In this document: piece after piece, positions 44,448-52,335 of the stretch | Position numbering within the stretch: position 1 is the stretch's first letter | Layout of the letters: every line of letters begins with the position of its first letter | Assembly: GCA_902800345.1 (NCBI GenBank) | Contig: CADCDO010000004.1 | Span: forward strand, 1-64,000 | DNA from: Fibrobacter succinogenes | GTDB taxonomy: Bacteria; Fibrobacterota; Fibrobacteria; Fibrobacterales; Fibrobacteraceae | DNA: 64,000 nucleotides | Direction: 5' to 3' | Position numbers and translations under genes: made by a program | The notes under the pieces: generated by a model | The model's database searches: none | The model's input: the letters and a program-made list of their open reading frames with translations, nothing else | Told to the model about the DNA's origin: nothing

Positions 44448-45563
44448 TTAATATACAATATTTTGGCTTCCAGTCACGCGGTAGCGGCGGATAATTCCGT
44501 TTTTCTCGACGCGGATGAACATCGATTGCTCTTTTGCATCAAAATACATCTTCGGCTTTGTCGCGTTTAGCGGGAGTGCCGTCGGATGTTCTCGCAATGC
44601 CATCGAAGAATCTATGGCGGTCGTGTCCGTTTTTGATGTGTCCTTTACGGTCGTATCCTTGACAGTAGTGTCCTTGACAGTCGTGTCTTTTGCAGTTGTG
44701 TCCTTGCGGCTTGTATCCGGTGGGGGAGCCTGTTTCTTGAGAATCTCGAGCATCGTTTCGGCGTATCGTTTGCCGAAAGTCTCGTAACCTTCACGCGTAA
44801 AGTGCAGCGTGTAGCTCGCTTCCTTGAGTGCGGGGCAACCTTGTGCAGAAATCAGGTGACCGTTCGGAATCAGGTCGGCCGCTTGTTTTACGGCGTCGTT
44901 ACGCCAGCCGAGGTCTCCCGTAGGCGCAAGTTCCCCGATGAGAATCGGTGTCTTTTCCGGATCGAGTTCGAGCTCTTTGATGATGTCGTCGTAAACTTTC
45001 TTGACGCGCTTGGGCCAGTCATTCATCTGGTAGTCCGCTTCGCCTTGATGGAAAAGGAATCCCTTGATGACGCCTTTCTGCTTTGCAATTTTTCCCATCT
45101 CGATGATTCGTTTGTACAAATCGCCGCCATATTCGTCGAGATACTGGATCCACCAGGTGTCGCCTTTGTTCTTGGCGTTTTGTACGTAAGACTTGTTGCG
45201 GTCCTTGTCGAACAGATCGATGCTCTGACCGCCAATGGCAATGTTTGTCACCGCCACCTTGATGCTATCGGGAAGTTTTTCGACCATCGTGCGGCCGAAG
45301 ATATCGACGATGCCCACTTTGGACTGGCTATGTCCCATCGGGGGTGCCGCCGGATAGAACTCGCCGACCTTTTGCCCCGAGTGGTTCGCTGCGCGCAGCA
45401 CCAGGAAACGCGGGTCTTCTTTGCGGTCTTTGTCGGTGACGGTTGCTTGCCCGGACATGTTCGATTGTCCATAGGCGATATAAATGTGTAAGTTAGGGTC
45501 CTGTGCGAACGATGTCGCGGCCATAACAAAACACAGCGCCGTTGACGCTAGTAATTTGTTCAT
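44448..45563 (-). CDS. Secreted CE6-like (SASA/DUF303) carbohydrate acetylesterase
   Basis: A 371-residue enzyme starting at ATG 45563 with signal peptide (to about residue 20, SFA-Q). The esterase domain (residues 25-275) has the SGNH-like block AYGQSNMSG with nucleophile Ser34, FHQGEAD, GELAPTG and the HFTREGYETFG block with the likely catalytic His. A KDTTVKDTT repeat linker (about residues 284-315) connects to a 40-residue C-terminal beta module (MFIRVEKNGIIRRYRVTG). CE6 enzymes of Fibrobacter deacetylate xylan. It fits the plant-cell-wall lifestyle. Confidence 0.82.
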   Translation of the reverse strand: MNKLLASTALCFVMAATSFAQDPNLHIYIAYGQSNMSGQATVTDKDRKEDPRFLVLRAANHSGQKVGEFYPAAPPMGHSQSKVGIVDIFGRTMVEKLPDSIKVAVTNIAIGGQSIDLFDKDRNKSYVQNAKNKGDTWWIQYLDEYGGDLYKRIIEMGKIAKQKGVIKGFLFHQGEADYQMNDWPKRVKKVYDDIIKELELDPEKTPILIGELAPTGDLGWRNDAVKQAADLIPNGHLISAQGCPALKEASYTLHFTREGYETFGKRYAETMLEILKKQAPPPDTSRKDTTAKDTTVKDTTVKDTTVKDTSKTDTTAIDSSMALREHPTALPLNATKPKMYFDAKEQSMFIRVEKNGIIRRYRVTGSQNIVY

Positions 45564-45743
45564 GATAGAATCTCCAATTTTTACCAACCCACTCCAGCTG
45601 GGCATGAAGCTTCGCTGTGAGTGCATTTGAAAAATAGATTATTCCTCCGGCTTGTCAGGCGTGCGTCTTTAATTATAGGCGAAAAATACAGTAAATCGGG
45701 GGCGAATTTGGGGAATAAAAGAGCCTAAAACGAAAAAATGGCA

Positions 45744-45980
45744 AAAATTACGTAAGATTTACGACTTTTGCTTCAGTTTTTACGTAAAATTTTGATGTTG
45801 TCTGTAATTTTTTACGCGTTTTTCTCTTTTTTATCGCCGGATGACGGTGGAAAGACGTGGCTTTCTGAAAAAAAGCATTGTCGAAAATCGAAATCTGTGC
45901 ATTTTTTATCAAAAGGCTGTTAGTTTGTATGGAAATTTACGTAAAAATCAAAAAAATCCTTCGATTTTGACGTAAAAAAA
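45744..45980. repeat. AT-rich double-hairpin element, copy 1
   Basis: Inverted arms centred on TTACGTAA lie at 45744-45755 and 45780-45791. A second pair (TTTACGTAAAAATC at 45936-45949, GATTTTGACGTAAA at 45963-45976) follows. The left arms of the two hairpins are 192 bp apart, the same as in copy 2 at 50009. The region 45564-45743 and 45981-46186 shows no gene. Confidence 0.75.
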
Positions 45981-46186
45981 GGCCAAAATCGAGTTTTTAC
46001 TTCCCCGAATGTCAAAAAATGGGTATTTAGTTTGTCTTAACTTTTGGCTTTGCCTTGTTTTCTTTTTTTGGAGGGGGCGGCGTTTCGTATATGCAACAGG
46101 ATGTAGTATATAGAAATGTGAAATGAAAAAAATTATAAAAATCTCTAAATTTTGAATAATTTCTGCATTTTTGTAGCATAAATCAC

Positions 46187-46215
46187 TTGACTTTTTAGAA
46201 AAAACCTAGTATATT
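46187..46215 (+). promoter_or_regulatory. Promoter giving a leaderless mRNA for the TIGR02147 gene
   Basis: TTGACT (46187-46192) and TATATT (46210-46215) have an ideal 17-nt spacer. The ATG at 46223 lies 7 nt after the -10 box, where transcription should begin. No ribosome site precedes the ATG. Confidence 0.75.
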
Positions 46216-46222
46216 TTGAGAT

Positions 46223-47056
46223 ATGAAACCGATTGTCGAATATACTGATTTCCGCTTGTACATGCGCGACTTCTACGAAGAACGTAAGCGCTGTTCCGCC
46301 TTCTCGTGGCGGGAATTTTCAAAAGTTGCGGGGTTCAGTTCGCCGTCTTACATGAAAGTCGTTTGCGATGGCAAGAGCAATTTGAGCCGTATCGGTATAG
46401 AACGCACGGGAGCCGCTATGGGGCTTTCGGGTTTCGAGATGGATTATTTCAGGGAAATGGTTGTATTTGGTCAGGCTGAATCCGAAGATAAGAAGAAGGA
46501 GACGTACGAGAGGATGCTTGCGATGGCAAAGGCTCATAAAGTGCGAGTCTTGGAAGGCGACCTGTTTGAATACTATGAAACGTGGCGCAATCCCGTGCTC
46601 AGGGAGTTGGCGCCGATCATGCCGGGGGCGACTCCGGGTGAACTAGCGAAGATGTGCTATCCTGAAGTTTCGGCTCAGGAAGTGCAGCAGTCTTTGCATT
46701 TCTTGACGAAGTCGGGACTCCTGAAAAAAGATTCGGAAAATTTTGTGCAATCAGAAACGTCGTTGAGGGGGACAACGGACGCGACAAGGCTTGCCATGCG
46801 AGGCATGCACCGTATCATGTCCAGACTCGCAACCCCCGCCCTTGAACTTCCAAAAGAAGTTCGTAATTTTAGCGGTGTCACCATGGGACTTTCTCGCGAT
46901 TCCTTCGGGAAAATCGAGAAAGTGCTGGACGAATGCCGCCAGAAGATAATTGAAATAGCGGCTGAAGAAAAAAATATAGAACAGGTTTACCGAGTGAACT
47001 TGCAACTTTTCCCGCTTACCAAGAATGTCAAGGAGGGCGACGATGAACATGTCTAA
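46223..47056 (+). CDS. TIGR02147/DUF4423 family protein (putative regulator)
   Basis: A 277-residue cytoplasmic protein of a Fibrobacter paralogous family. The N-terminus (YTDFRLYMRDFYEERK, FSWREFSKVAGFSSPSYMKVV) looks like a winged or HTH DNA-binding region followed by the family block LARIG-like LSRIGIERTGAAMGL. The C-terminal half (from about residue 100) is helical, with a second HTH-like segment (VQQSLHFLTKSGLLKK) and the FSGVTMGLSRDSFGKI block. The function of the family is not established. It opens a three-gene cassette and overlaps the next gene by 14 nt. Confidence 0.85.
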   Translation: MKPIVEYTDFRLYMRDFYEERKRCSAFSWREFSKVAGFSSPSYMKVVCDGKSNLSRIGIERTGAAMGLSGFEMDYFREMVVFGQAESEDKKKETYERMLAMAKAHKVRVLEGDLFEYYETWRNPVLRELAPIMPGATPGELAKMCYPEVSAQEVQQSLHFLTKSGLLKKDSENFVQSETSLRGTTDATRLAMRGMHRIMSRLATPALELPKEVRNFSGVTMGLSRDSFGKIEKVLDECRQKIIEIAAEEKNIEQVYRVNLQLFPLTKNVKEGDDEHV

Positions 47057-47978
47057 GAAAACGAATACGCCCGTGAAAAACGCTTTGTCTGCAATATGGT
47101 CCGCTATTTTGTGTGCTTGTGCTGTAATGCTTGCGACCGGTTGCGGCGATTCGGATAGGCTTGCTGGAACTTCCGAAGAAGGGAACGAATTGGCAGAACA
47201 TATCTCGTCCAGTTCTGACGAGGTATCGAGTTCTTCGATGATGTTGTCGAGTTCTTTGGGACAAGATGGCCAAAAGCCAATCCCGTCCAGCAGTTCGCGT
47301 ATTGCGTCTAGTAGTTCCGTAAAATCGTCTAGCTCTTCCGAGATTCGAGAGCCTTTCGAAGTTTCCAGCAGTTCTGCTAAGGGGGAAACGCACACACCGC
47401 CTATATATGAGCGCGAGCCGAAGCCCGGTTCGTTGGATAGTTATCTGGTCCAGTTTAATCTTAAATCCGATGTGCTTGACAAAGGCCTGCTGTCGATGAA
47501 AGTCGATTACAGTAAAGATGCTAATCCGAAGGAACCGCTCCCTCCGTCGGCCTCTGCGACCGAGTTTGACGGGCCTTGGCCGCACAAGTTCGTAAAGCAG
47601 AATATTTATGTGTTGTACAATTATTTCCCGACGGCCGCAGAAGAGTACTCAGAAATTGTCGATTCGATAATGAAGGGGTCCTTGGATGCAAATTGCGGAC
47701 TTTATATGTTCAACGTATATGAAGATGGAAAATCGGCGGGATTTGTTCTTGCTGAAATCGCCAAGGATACGATTAAAGTGCTCGATATTCAGGCGGAAAA
47801 CTGCAAGGCGGTGCCCTCCGGCAGCATGGTTCGCTCGCTATTCTACTACTGCGGCGAACTCGATAGTCGCCCAGAGGTTGTGCATATTCCGGTAGAAAAT
47901 ACGTTGTCAGGCAGTTGTCCGAAAATAAAAACTGAGGACGAATGGGTGCGTGAAAAAACGCAAGTCAGTATAAAATAG
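47043..47978 (+). CDS. Lipoprotein with Ser-rich linker, partner of TIGR02147 gene
   Basis: A 311-residue protein. ATG 47043 follows GGAGGGCGACG; a second ATG at 47049 is also possible. The lipoprotein signal has lipobox-like LATGC near residue 32. Ser-rich segments occupy about residues 55-115. The remaining 190 residues form a globular domain with two or three Cys pairs (DANCGLY, AENCKAV, FYYCGELD, SGSCPKI) and no recognised family. It overlaps the regulator gene, so translational coupling is likely. Confidence 0.7.
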   Translation: MNMSKKTNTPVKNALSAIWSAILCACAVMLATGCGDSDRLAGTSEEGNELAEHISSSSDEVSSSSMMLSSSLGQDGQKPIPSSSSRIASSSSVKSSSSSEIREPFEVSSSSAKGETHTPPIYEREPKPGSLDSYLVQFNLKSDVLDKGLLSMKVDYSKDANPKEPLPPSASATEFDGPWPHKFVKQNIYVLYNYFPTAAEEYSEIVDSIMKGSLDANCGLYMFNVYEDGKSAGFVLAEIAKDTIKVLDIQAENCKAVPSGSMVRSLFYYCGELDSRPEVVHIPVENTLSGSCPKIKTEDEWVREKTQVSIK

Positions 47979-48002
47979 ATTTAAAAATTAAGGAGAAACA
48001 TC

Positions 48003-49970
48003 ATGAAACCGATTAGACATATCGGCGTAGCCCTCGTTGTGGCCGCCGCGTTAGGATTCGTCGCTTGCAATAATGATAGTGTCAATGCTCCCGATTTCAA
48101 TGGCTCGAATTCTTCGGCTGTTGAACAACGTAATCAACAAACTTCTTCGAGTTCAATTGCAAAACATGAACCCGGTTCCAGCGGCGATGTCGCATTGTCG
48201 AGCGACGAAAAGATTGTAACACAGAGTTCATCCTCTGTTGCAATTTCCAGTTCTGGTAAAATTGAAACATGCAAGCATGTGACTGATATTGTGTGCGAAC
48301 CGTGCCCTCCGGGTGAAAAATGCAGTTGCCATCCTTGTGATTCGAATAAAGAATTTAAAAGTTATGATTGTAGTTCGGGTGTAGAACTTCATTGTGAAAA
48401 TGGGGAATGGCTAACTCCTAAGCAGTTCTGCCCTAATGGACGCTGGACGACCTCTTGTAACGGACTTATGCTCCATGATCCCGTTTGCTGTACAGAAGAA
48501 ACGTGCGTTGAAGTCAGCGGGAAAGTTTGTGCCCCTTGCATGGAAGGTTATAAGTGCCCGTGCAATCCGTGCGATTCTACGAAAGACAAGTCCGCTATCG
48601 ACTGCGGTACGGGCAAGCCACTTGTTTGCAAAGATGGAGAATGGAGCTTTTCGAATCTTTCCAGTGCAAGTGTTGCAGAAAAATGCCGCGACTTCGGTTC
48701 CATGTGCCCTAAATGCAACGGAAAGAATTGTCCACAATCCAATCTTCCGTGCAATCATTGCGATTCGAATTCCGATCAGCCGACAAGAGACTGCGAAACA
48801 GGAGTCATTTACGTTTGCGAAAATAATCTCTGGCAACCGAAACTGGATGAAAAGTGCCGCGACTTCAAAAATATGTGCCCGCCGTGCGATCCTGTGGTAG
48901 GCTGCAATTTAACGAATGTTCCTTGCAATCAATGTGATTCAAAAATCGATAATGCGGCACGCGATTGCGAAACCGGTTTGACGTACATTTGTACTAATAA
49001 TCTTTGGGCACCTCTAGAAAGCCCTTATGAAACATGCAAGCATATTACTGATTTCGAAGGAGCGGGTTCTGCATGTGTCAATCAAAATGGAAGTTCGGCT
49101 GTCGATTGCTTAACCAAAGGCAACTATCAATGCCAAAATAACCGTTGGCAAAGTGTTTCTTGCTTGAATATCAAACCGGACGAATGCAAGCCGGGAATGG
49201 GTGGCTGCGGTTACCGCCTTTGCGAACCGAACGGCATCCAAGAAATCGTCGACTGCGAAAATAGCGTCGTTTACGCTTGCGACGGAGAAAAGTGGGTAGA
49301 GAAGAAAACAACGGGCAATCAGCGTTGCGCCCGTGGTGAGTTGGAGTATTGCGATGCCTGCTTCAAAGAGGGAAAATTTGAAGGGCACTACAAGTGCGAA
49401 GGTGGCAAGTGGAAAAAGTACGGCATGGGCGACGATACTTGCGAACACATCACTGATGTCAAGTGTGAATTCGGAAATGTTGGTTGCGGTGCATGCGACG
49501 CTCCTGAGAATAAAGAAGTAAGGGACTGCGCTACAGGACAGGGCTTTGTTTGCCAAGATAATTTCTGGACTGCGCTTGTTGTCGATTGCGATGCTTTAAT
49601 CCCGCAGTGCGGCTATAGCGAATATGATCTTTGCATGAAGTATAACCTTACGGAATACTGCAATGACAAATGGCTGAACGAACCATGCGATGGTTCGGAA
49701 TCCAGCAGGGACTTGATCGTCTATGAAAACGGGAAAAAGCTGACAAACCGAGGCGGCAACTACATCTGCGTCAATGGTAAATGGATTGAACGTTTCAGGT
49801 ATTACGAATGCGGCGAAACAGAAGATTGCGTGCCAGAATCTGTACGTTGTCAGGCAAGCCCAGCCATCGGTACCGCTTGCGATAACGAAGGCGTACCCGC
49901 CGAATTTGATGGCTGCACGCTCATTTGCAGCGGTGGTGCCTACTTGTACGCCCCGCCACCAACATGGTAA
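48003..49970 (+). CDS. Lipoprotein of about ten Cys-rich modules
   Basis: A 655-residue lipoprotein (signal 1-21, lipobox GFVAC) with a Ser-rich spacer to residue 92. The remainder is a string of about ten modules of 40-75 residues. The best copies (modules 2-4) read C-x5-6-C-x2-C...PC-x2-CDS-x8-DC-x-TG-x3-x-C-x2-(G/N)-x-W, each module ending in GxW or NxW. About 70 Cys in total imply many disulfides and an extracellular place. I recognise no named family. AAGGAG precedes ATG by 7 nt. It is the third gene of the cassette, 24 nt after the lipoprotein. Confidence 0.72.
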   Translation: MKPIRHIGVALVVAAALGFVACNNDSVNAPDFNGSNSSAVEQRNQQTSSSSIAKHEPGSSGDVALSSDEKIVTQSSSSVAISSSGKIETCKHVTDIVCEPCPPGEKCSCHPCDSNKEFKSYDCSSGVELHCENGEWLTPKQFCPNGRWTTSCNGLMLHDPVCCTEETCVEVSGKVCAPCMEGYKCPCNPCDSTKDKSAIDCGTGKPLVCKDGEWSFSNLSSASVAEKCRDFGSMCPKCNGKNCPQSNLPCNHCDSNSDQPTRDCETGVIYVCENNLWQPKLDEKCRDFKNMCPPCDPVVGCNLTNVPCNQCDSKIDNAARDCETGLTYICTNNLWAPLESPYETCKHITDFEGAGSACVNQNGSSAVDCLTKGNYQCQNNRWQSVSCLNIKPDECKPGMGGCGYRLCEPNGIQEIVDCENSVVYACDGEKWVEKKTTGNQRCARGELEYCDACFKEGKFEGHYKCEGGKWKKYGMGDDTCEHITDVKCEFGNVGCGACDAPENKEVRDCATGQGFVCQDNFWTALVVDCDALIPQCGYSEYDLCMKYNLTEYCNDKWLNEPCDGSESSRDLIVYENGKKLTNRGGNYICVNGKWIERFRYYECGETEDCVPESVRCQASPAIGTACDNEGVPAEFDGCTLICSGGAYLYAPPPTW

Positions 49971-50008
49971 TCGGGGCCGTTGAAAGCCAAATTAAAAAAA
50001 AATATCAA

Positions 50009-50245
50009 AATTTACGTGAATTTTTGAATAATTGCTTCGATTTTCACGTAAATTTTTTATGTTGTTCTAGATGTTTTGGGCTTTTGAGGCTTTTTTGTTG
50101 TTGATAAATGGTGAAAAAGTGTGCTTTGGGTAAAAAGTGATTGGTTAAAATGAGTTTTTAACCCCTGTTTTCTCAAAAAATTGTTCATTTATATGCAAAA
50201 TTACGTGAAAAATCTAGATTATATCACTTTTTTCACGTAAAAAAT
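50009..50245. repeat. AT-rich double-hairpin element, copy 2
   Basis: AATTTACGTGAA (50009-50020) and TTCACGTAAATT (50043-50054) are a perfect 12-bp inverted repeat; TTACGTGAAAAA (50201-50212) and TTTTTCACGTAA (50229-50240) are a second. The left arms are 192 bp apart as in copy 1. The intervening bases share recognisable patches with copy 1 (ATGTTGT..., GTGAAAAAGTGTGCTTT versus GTGGAAAGACGTGGCTTT). It starts 38 nt after the Cys-rich gene. Confidence 0.75.
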
Positions 50246-50286
50246 GGTCAAATTTAAAATTTTGGCTTTAAAAGAGAATTTAAAAT

Positions 50287-50319
50287 AAAAGAAGCCGGAC
50301 GAAATCCGACTTCTTCTTT
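50287..50319. terminator. Bidirectional terminator between convergent genes
   Basis: AAGAAG-C-CGGA and TCCG-A-CTTCTT form a stem with loop CGAAA, with A and T tracts on either side. It serves the cassette on the plus strand and the 149-aa gene on the minus strand. Confidence 0.75.
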
Positions 50320-50342
50320 GTTGGAGTTGGAAGAATATGATA

Positions 50343-50792
50343 TTAAATTTTGGGGAAGGTAATATGCTCGATGGGCTTGGGCGTCTCGTGCGGAAGAAAT
50401 CCCGGCTTGGGCTTGTCTATAAAGCCTGGACTGTTGCCGATTCCTTTTGACTCTTTTTCTTTTGGGTGCAAGAGGCCTTTGTTGAGCGGGTTTTTCTTGT
50501 TCTCGTTTATGTTGTTATTTGCCTTTTGTTGGAGACGTTCTTCTTGAACGTTCTTGATTTCGTCTTTGGCGCTAGCCTTGATGTCCGAAAGGATTTGTTG
50601 CCTTGCAAGTTTGCGTTCTTCGCGTAAACGTTGCCAGTTTTCTTTTTCGTTCTGTCCAAGGTCAGGAACACCCTGCGAAATTTCTGCTTTCCCGACGGGA
50701 ATTGCGATGTCGGATTCCGGCTGTGCGCTGGGAGCCGCCGCAAGGGCCGCGATGGTCAGAAATGCGAGTTTGTTTGAGCTTGTGTTTTTCAT
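50343..50792 (-). CDS. Small secreted coiled-coil protein (149 aa)
   Basis: It has a signal peptide (residues 5-23, APSAQ). A Lys/Arg/Glu helical segment at about residues 48-90 (ENWQRLREERKLARQQILSDIKASAKDEI) is followed by a Pro/Lys/Asn-rich tail. No known domain. It lies downstream of the KAE-repeat gene on the same strand (81 nt gap), and the similar composition suggests a related envelope role. Confidence 0.6.
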   Translation of the reverse strand: MKNTSSNKLAFLTIAALAAAPSAQPESDIAIPVGKAEISQGVPDLGQNEKENWQRLREERKLARQQILSDIKASAKDEIKNVQEERLQQKANNNINENKKNPLNKGLLHPKEKESKGIGNSPGFIDKPKPGFLPHETPKPIEHITFPKI

Positions 50793-50873
50793 GGCTTTAA
50801 CCTTGAAAAGACTCGAAAAAGATAGGCGACAGGTGTGTTTGCCCGCCGCCTGATTGATTGGAATGAATGTTCC

Positions 50874-51887
50874 TTATTCAACCTTTGTTGCGGTCTTTTC
50901 TTCTTTGAGATTTTCCTTTTCGGCCTTTTGAGCTTCAAGTTCGGCCTTCTTGGCCTCCATCTCTGCTTTACGTGCTTCGCGTTCCGCTTTCATGGCTTCT
51001 TCACGTTCGGCGCGCTTGGCTTCCATCTCTGCTTTCTTGGCTTCCATTTCAGCTTTGTGGGCTTCGCGTTCTGCCTTCATGGCTTCTTCACGTTCGGCGC
51101 GCTTGGCTTCCATCTCTGCTTTCTTGGCTTCCATTTCTGCCTTGCGGGCTTCGCGTTCTGCTTTCATGGCTTCTTCACGTTCGGCGCGTAGGGCTTCCAT
51201 CTCTGCTTTCTTGGCTTCCATTTCTGCCTTGCGTGCTTCGCGTTCTGCTTTCATGGCTTCTTCGCGTTCGGCGCGTAGGGCTTCCATCTCTGCTTTCTTG
51301 GCTTCCATTTCTGCCTTGCGGGCTTCGCGTTCTGCTTTCATGGCTTCTTCACGTTCGGCGCGCTTGGCTTCCATCTCGGCTCTCTTGGCTTCCATTTCCG
51401 CCTTGTGTGCTTCACGATCGGCCTTCATGGCTTCTTCGCGTTCGGCCCTCTTGGCTTCCATTTCTGCCTTGTGTGCTTCGCGTTCGGCTTTCAATGCTTC
51501 TTCACGTTCGGCACGCTTTGCGTCTTCTTCGGCCTTCTTGGCTTCATGTTCAGCCTTCTTAGCTTCTATTTCTGCCTGGTGAGCTTCGCGTTCGGCTTGG
51601 AGTTCTTCTTCGGTCTTCGGTGTCGGCGGGAGAACGTCCGGTTTTGCAGGCGGTTCTACCTTGAGATCTTCCATGTCGAGCTTGATTTTGTCCAAAAGTT
51701 CCTTGCGTGCTTCTTTACTTTCGTCGCGCATCTTCTTGAAGTCGCTATCGGTGACTTCGGTTTTTACTTCGGTTGAAATCTCGGCTTTGACTCTTTTCAT
51801 GTCGGAGGCTATGCCGCTCTTTGCGGATGCCGTGGCAAAAAAGGCGAGAGTGGAAAGTGTAAGAACTGCAATGAATTTCGATTTCAT
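50874..51887 (-). CDS. Secreted Ala/Glu/Lys-repeat coiled-coil protein
   Basis: A 337-residue protein starting at ATG 51887 (signal peptide to about residue 23, ATASA). After a charged helical region and a Pro-rich spacer (EPPAKPDVLPPTPK) it consists of KAE/REE repeats. The main unit is 29 residues (REEAMKAEREARKAEMEAKKAEMEALRAE, split here for reference as REEAMKAERE + ARKAEMEAKK + AEMEALRAE). At least five units repeat every 87 bp (for example at 50991, 51078, 51165, 51252, 51339). A long single alpha-helix or coiled coil is expected in the periplasm. Unit number may vary by recombination. Confidence 0.7.
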   Translation of the reverse strand: MKSKFIAVLTLSTLAFFATASAKSGIASDMKRVKAEISTEVKTEVTDSDFKKMRDESKEARKELLDKIKLDMEDLKVEPPAKPDVLPPTPKTEEELQAEREAHQAEIEAKKAEHEAKKAEEDAKRAEREEALKAEREAHKAEMEAKRAEREEAMKADREAHKAEMEAKRAEMEAKRAEREEAMKAEREARKAEMEAKKAEMEALRAEREEAMKAEREARKAEMEAKKAEMEALRAEREEAMKAEREARKAEMEAKKAEMEAKRAEREEAMKAEREAHKAEMEAKKAEMEAKRAEREEAMKAEREARKAEMEAKKAELEAQKAEKENLKEEKTATKVE

Positions 51888-52335
51888 GTTTTCCTCTTGA
51901 TCAGGTTTGTTTTCGCTCCTTTGTCCGATGTTTAGCAATAATCGTGCCAATTTTAGAAAAATGTCGAATTTGCTCGAATTTCAAAGTTTTTTTGTTGTAA
52001 AATCCAAAACGTAGCGATCAAAGGTTCAAAAAAACGAGGTAATTTGCCTCACTGGGGACGAAAGTTCCGATTTTTAGCTGTGCGGGGATTAGTTGGTAGA
52101 ACTCAGGCCGCTTTGCTTGTAGAGCTTAGGTTCGCCTTGCTTGTAGAACTAAGAAAGAATACTAAGTTCTAAGCTCTACATTCCACCAACTTGTTTTTCC
52201 AATTTCATTTTTGTACATTAACTTCCGATTTATTTTATCGTTCCTAGATCCTTTAAATATTATCCCGGGCAGGGGCCGCTCATTTCGCGCGTGTTGGCGT
52301 TTGAAGTTGCGGGCATGCGAGTTCCAGGAGGCTTC
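51888..52335. repeat. Intergenic region with a TAGAGCTTAG-type palindrome
   Basis: From 51888 to about 52085 I see nothing. At 52090-52200 GTTGGTAGAACTCAG and GTAGAGCTTAG on the left face TAAGTTCTAAGCTCTACATTCC and CACCAACT on the right, forming a long imperfect palindrome with a separate sequence but the same style as the other intergenic elements. The segment 52201-52335 is the AT-rich secretin promoter region and leader. Confidence 0.55.

Noticed and set aside
50990-51430. Possible CRISPR-like regular repeat
   Set aside because: The 87-bp period is contiguous, codes for a helix and has no unique spacers; no cas gene is present.
50950-51582. Plus-strand Ser/Ala repeat frames (two frames)
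   Set aside because: They are the reverse complement of the 87-bp repeats of the coiled-coil gene, which has a signal peptide on the minus strand.
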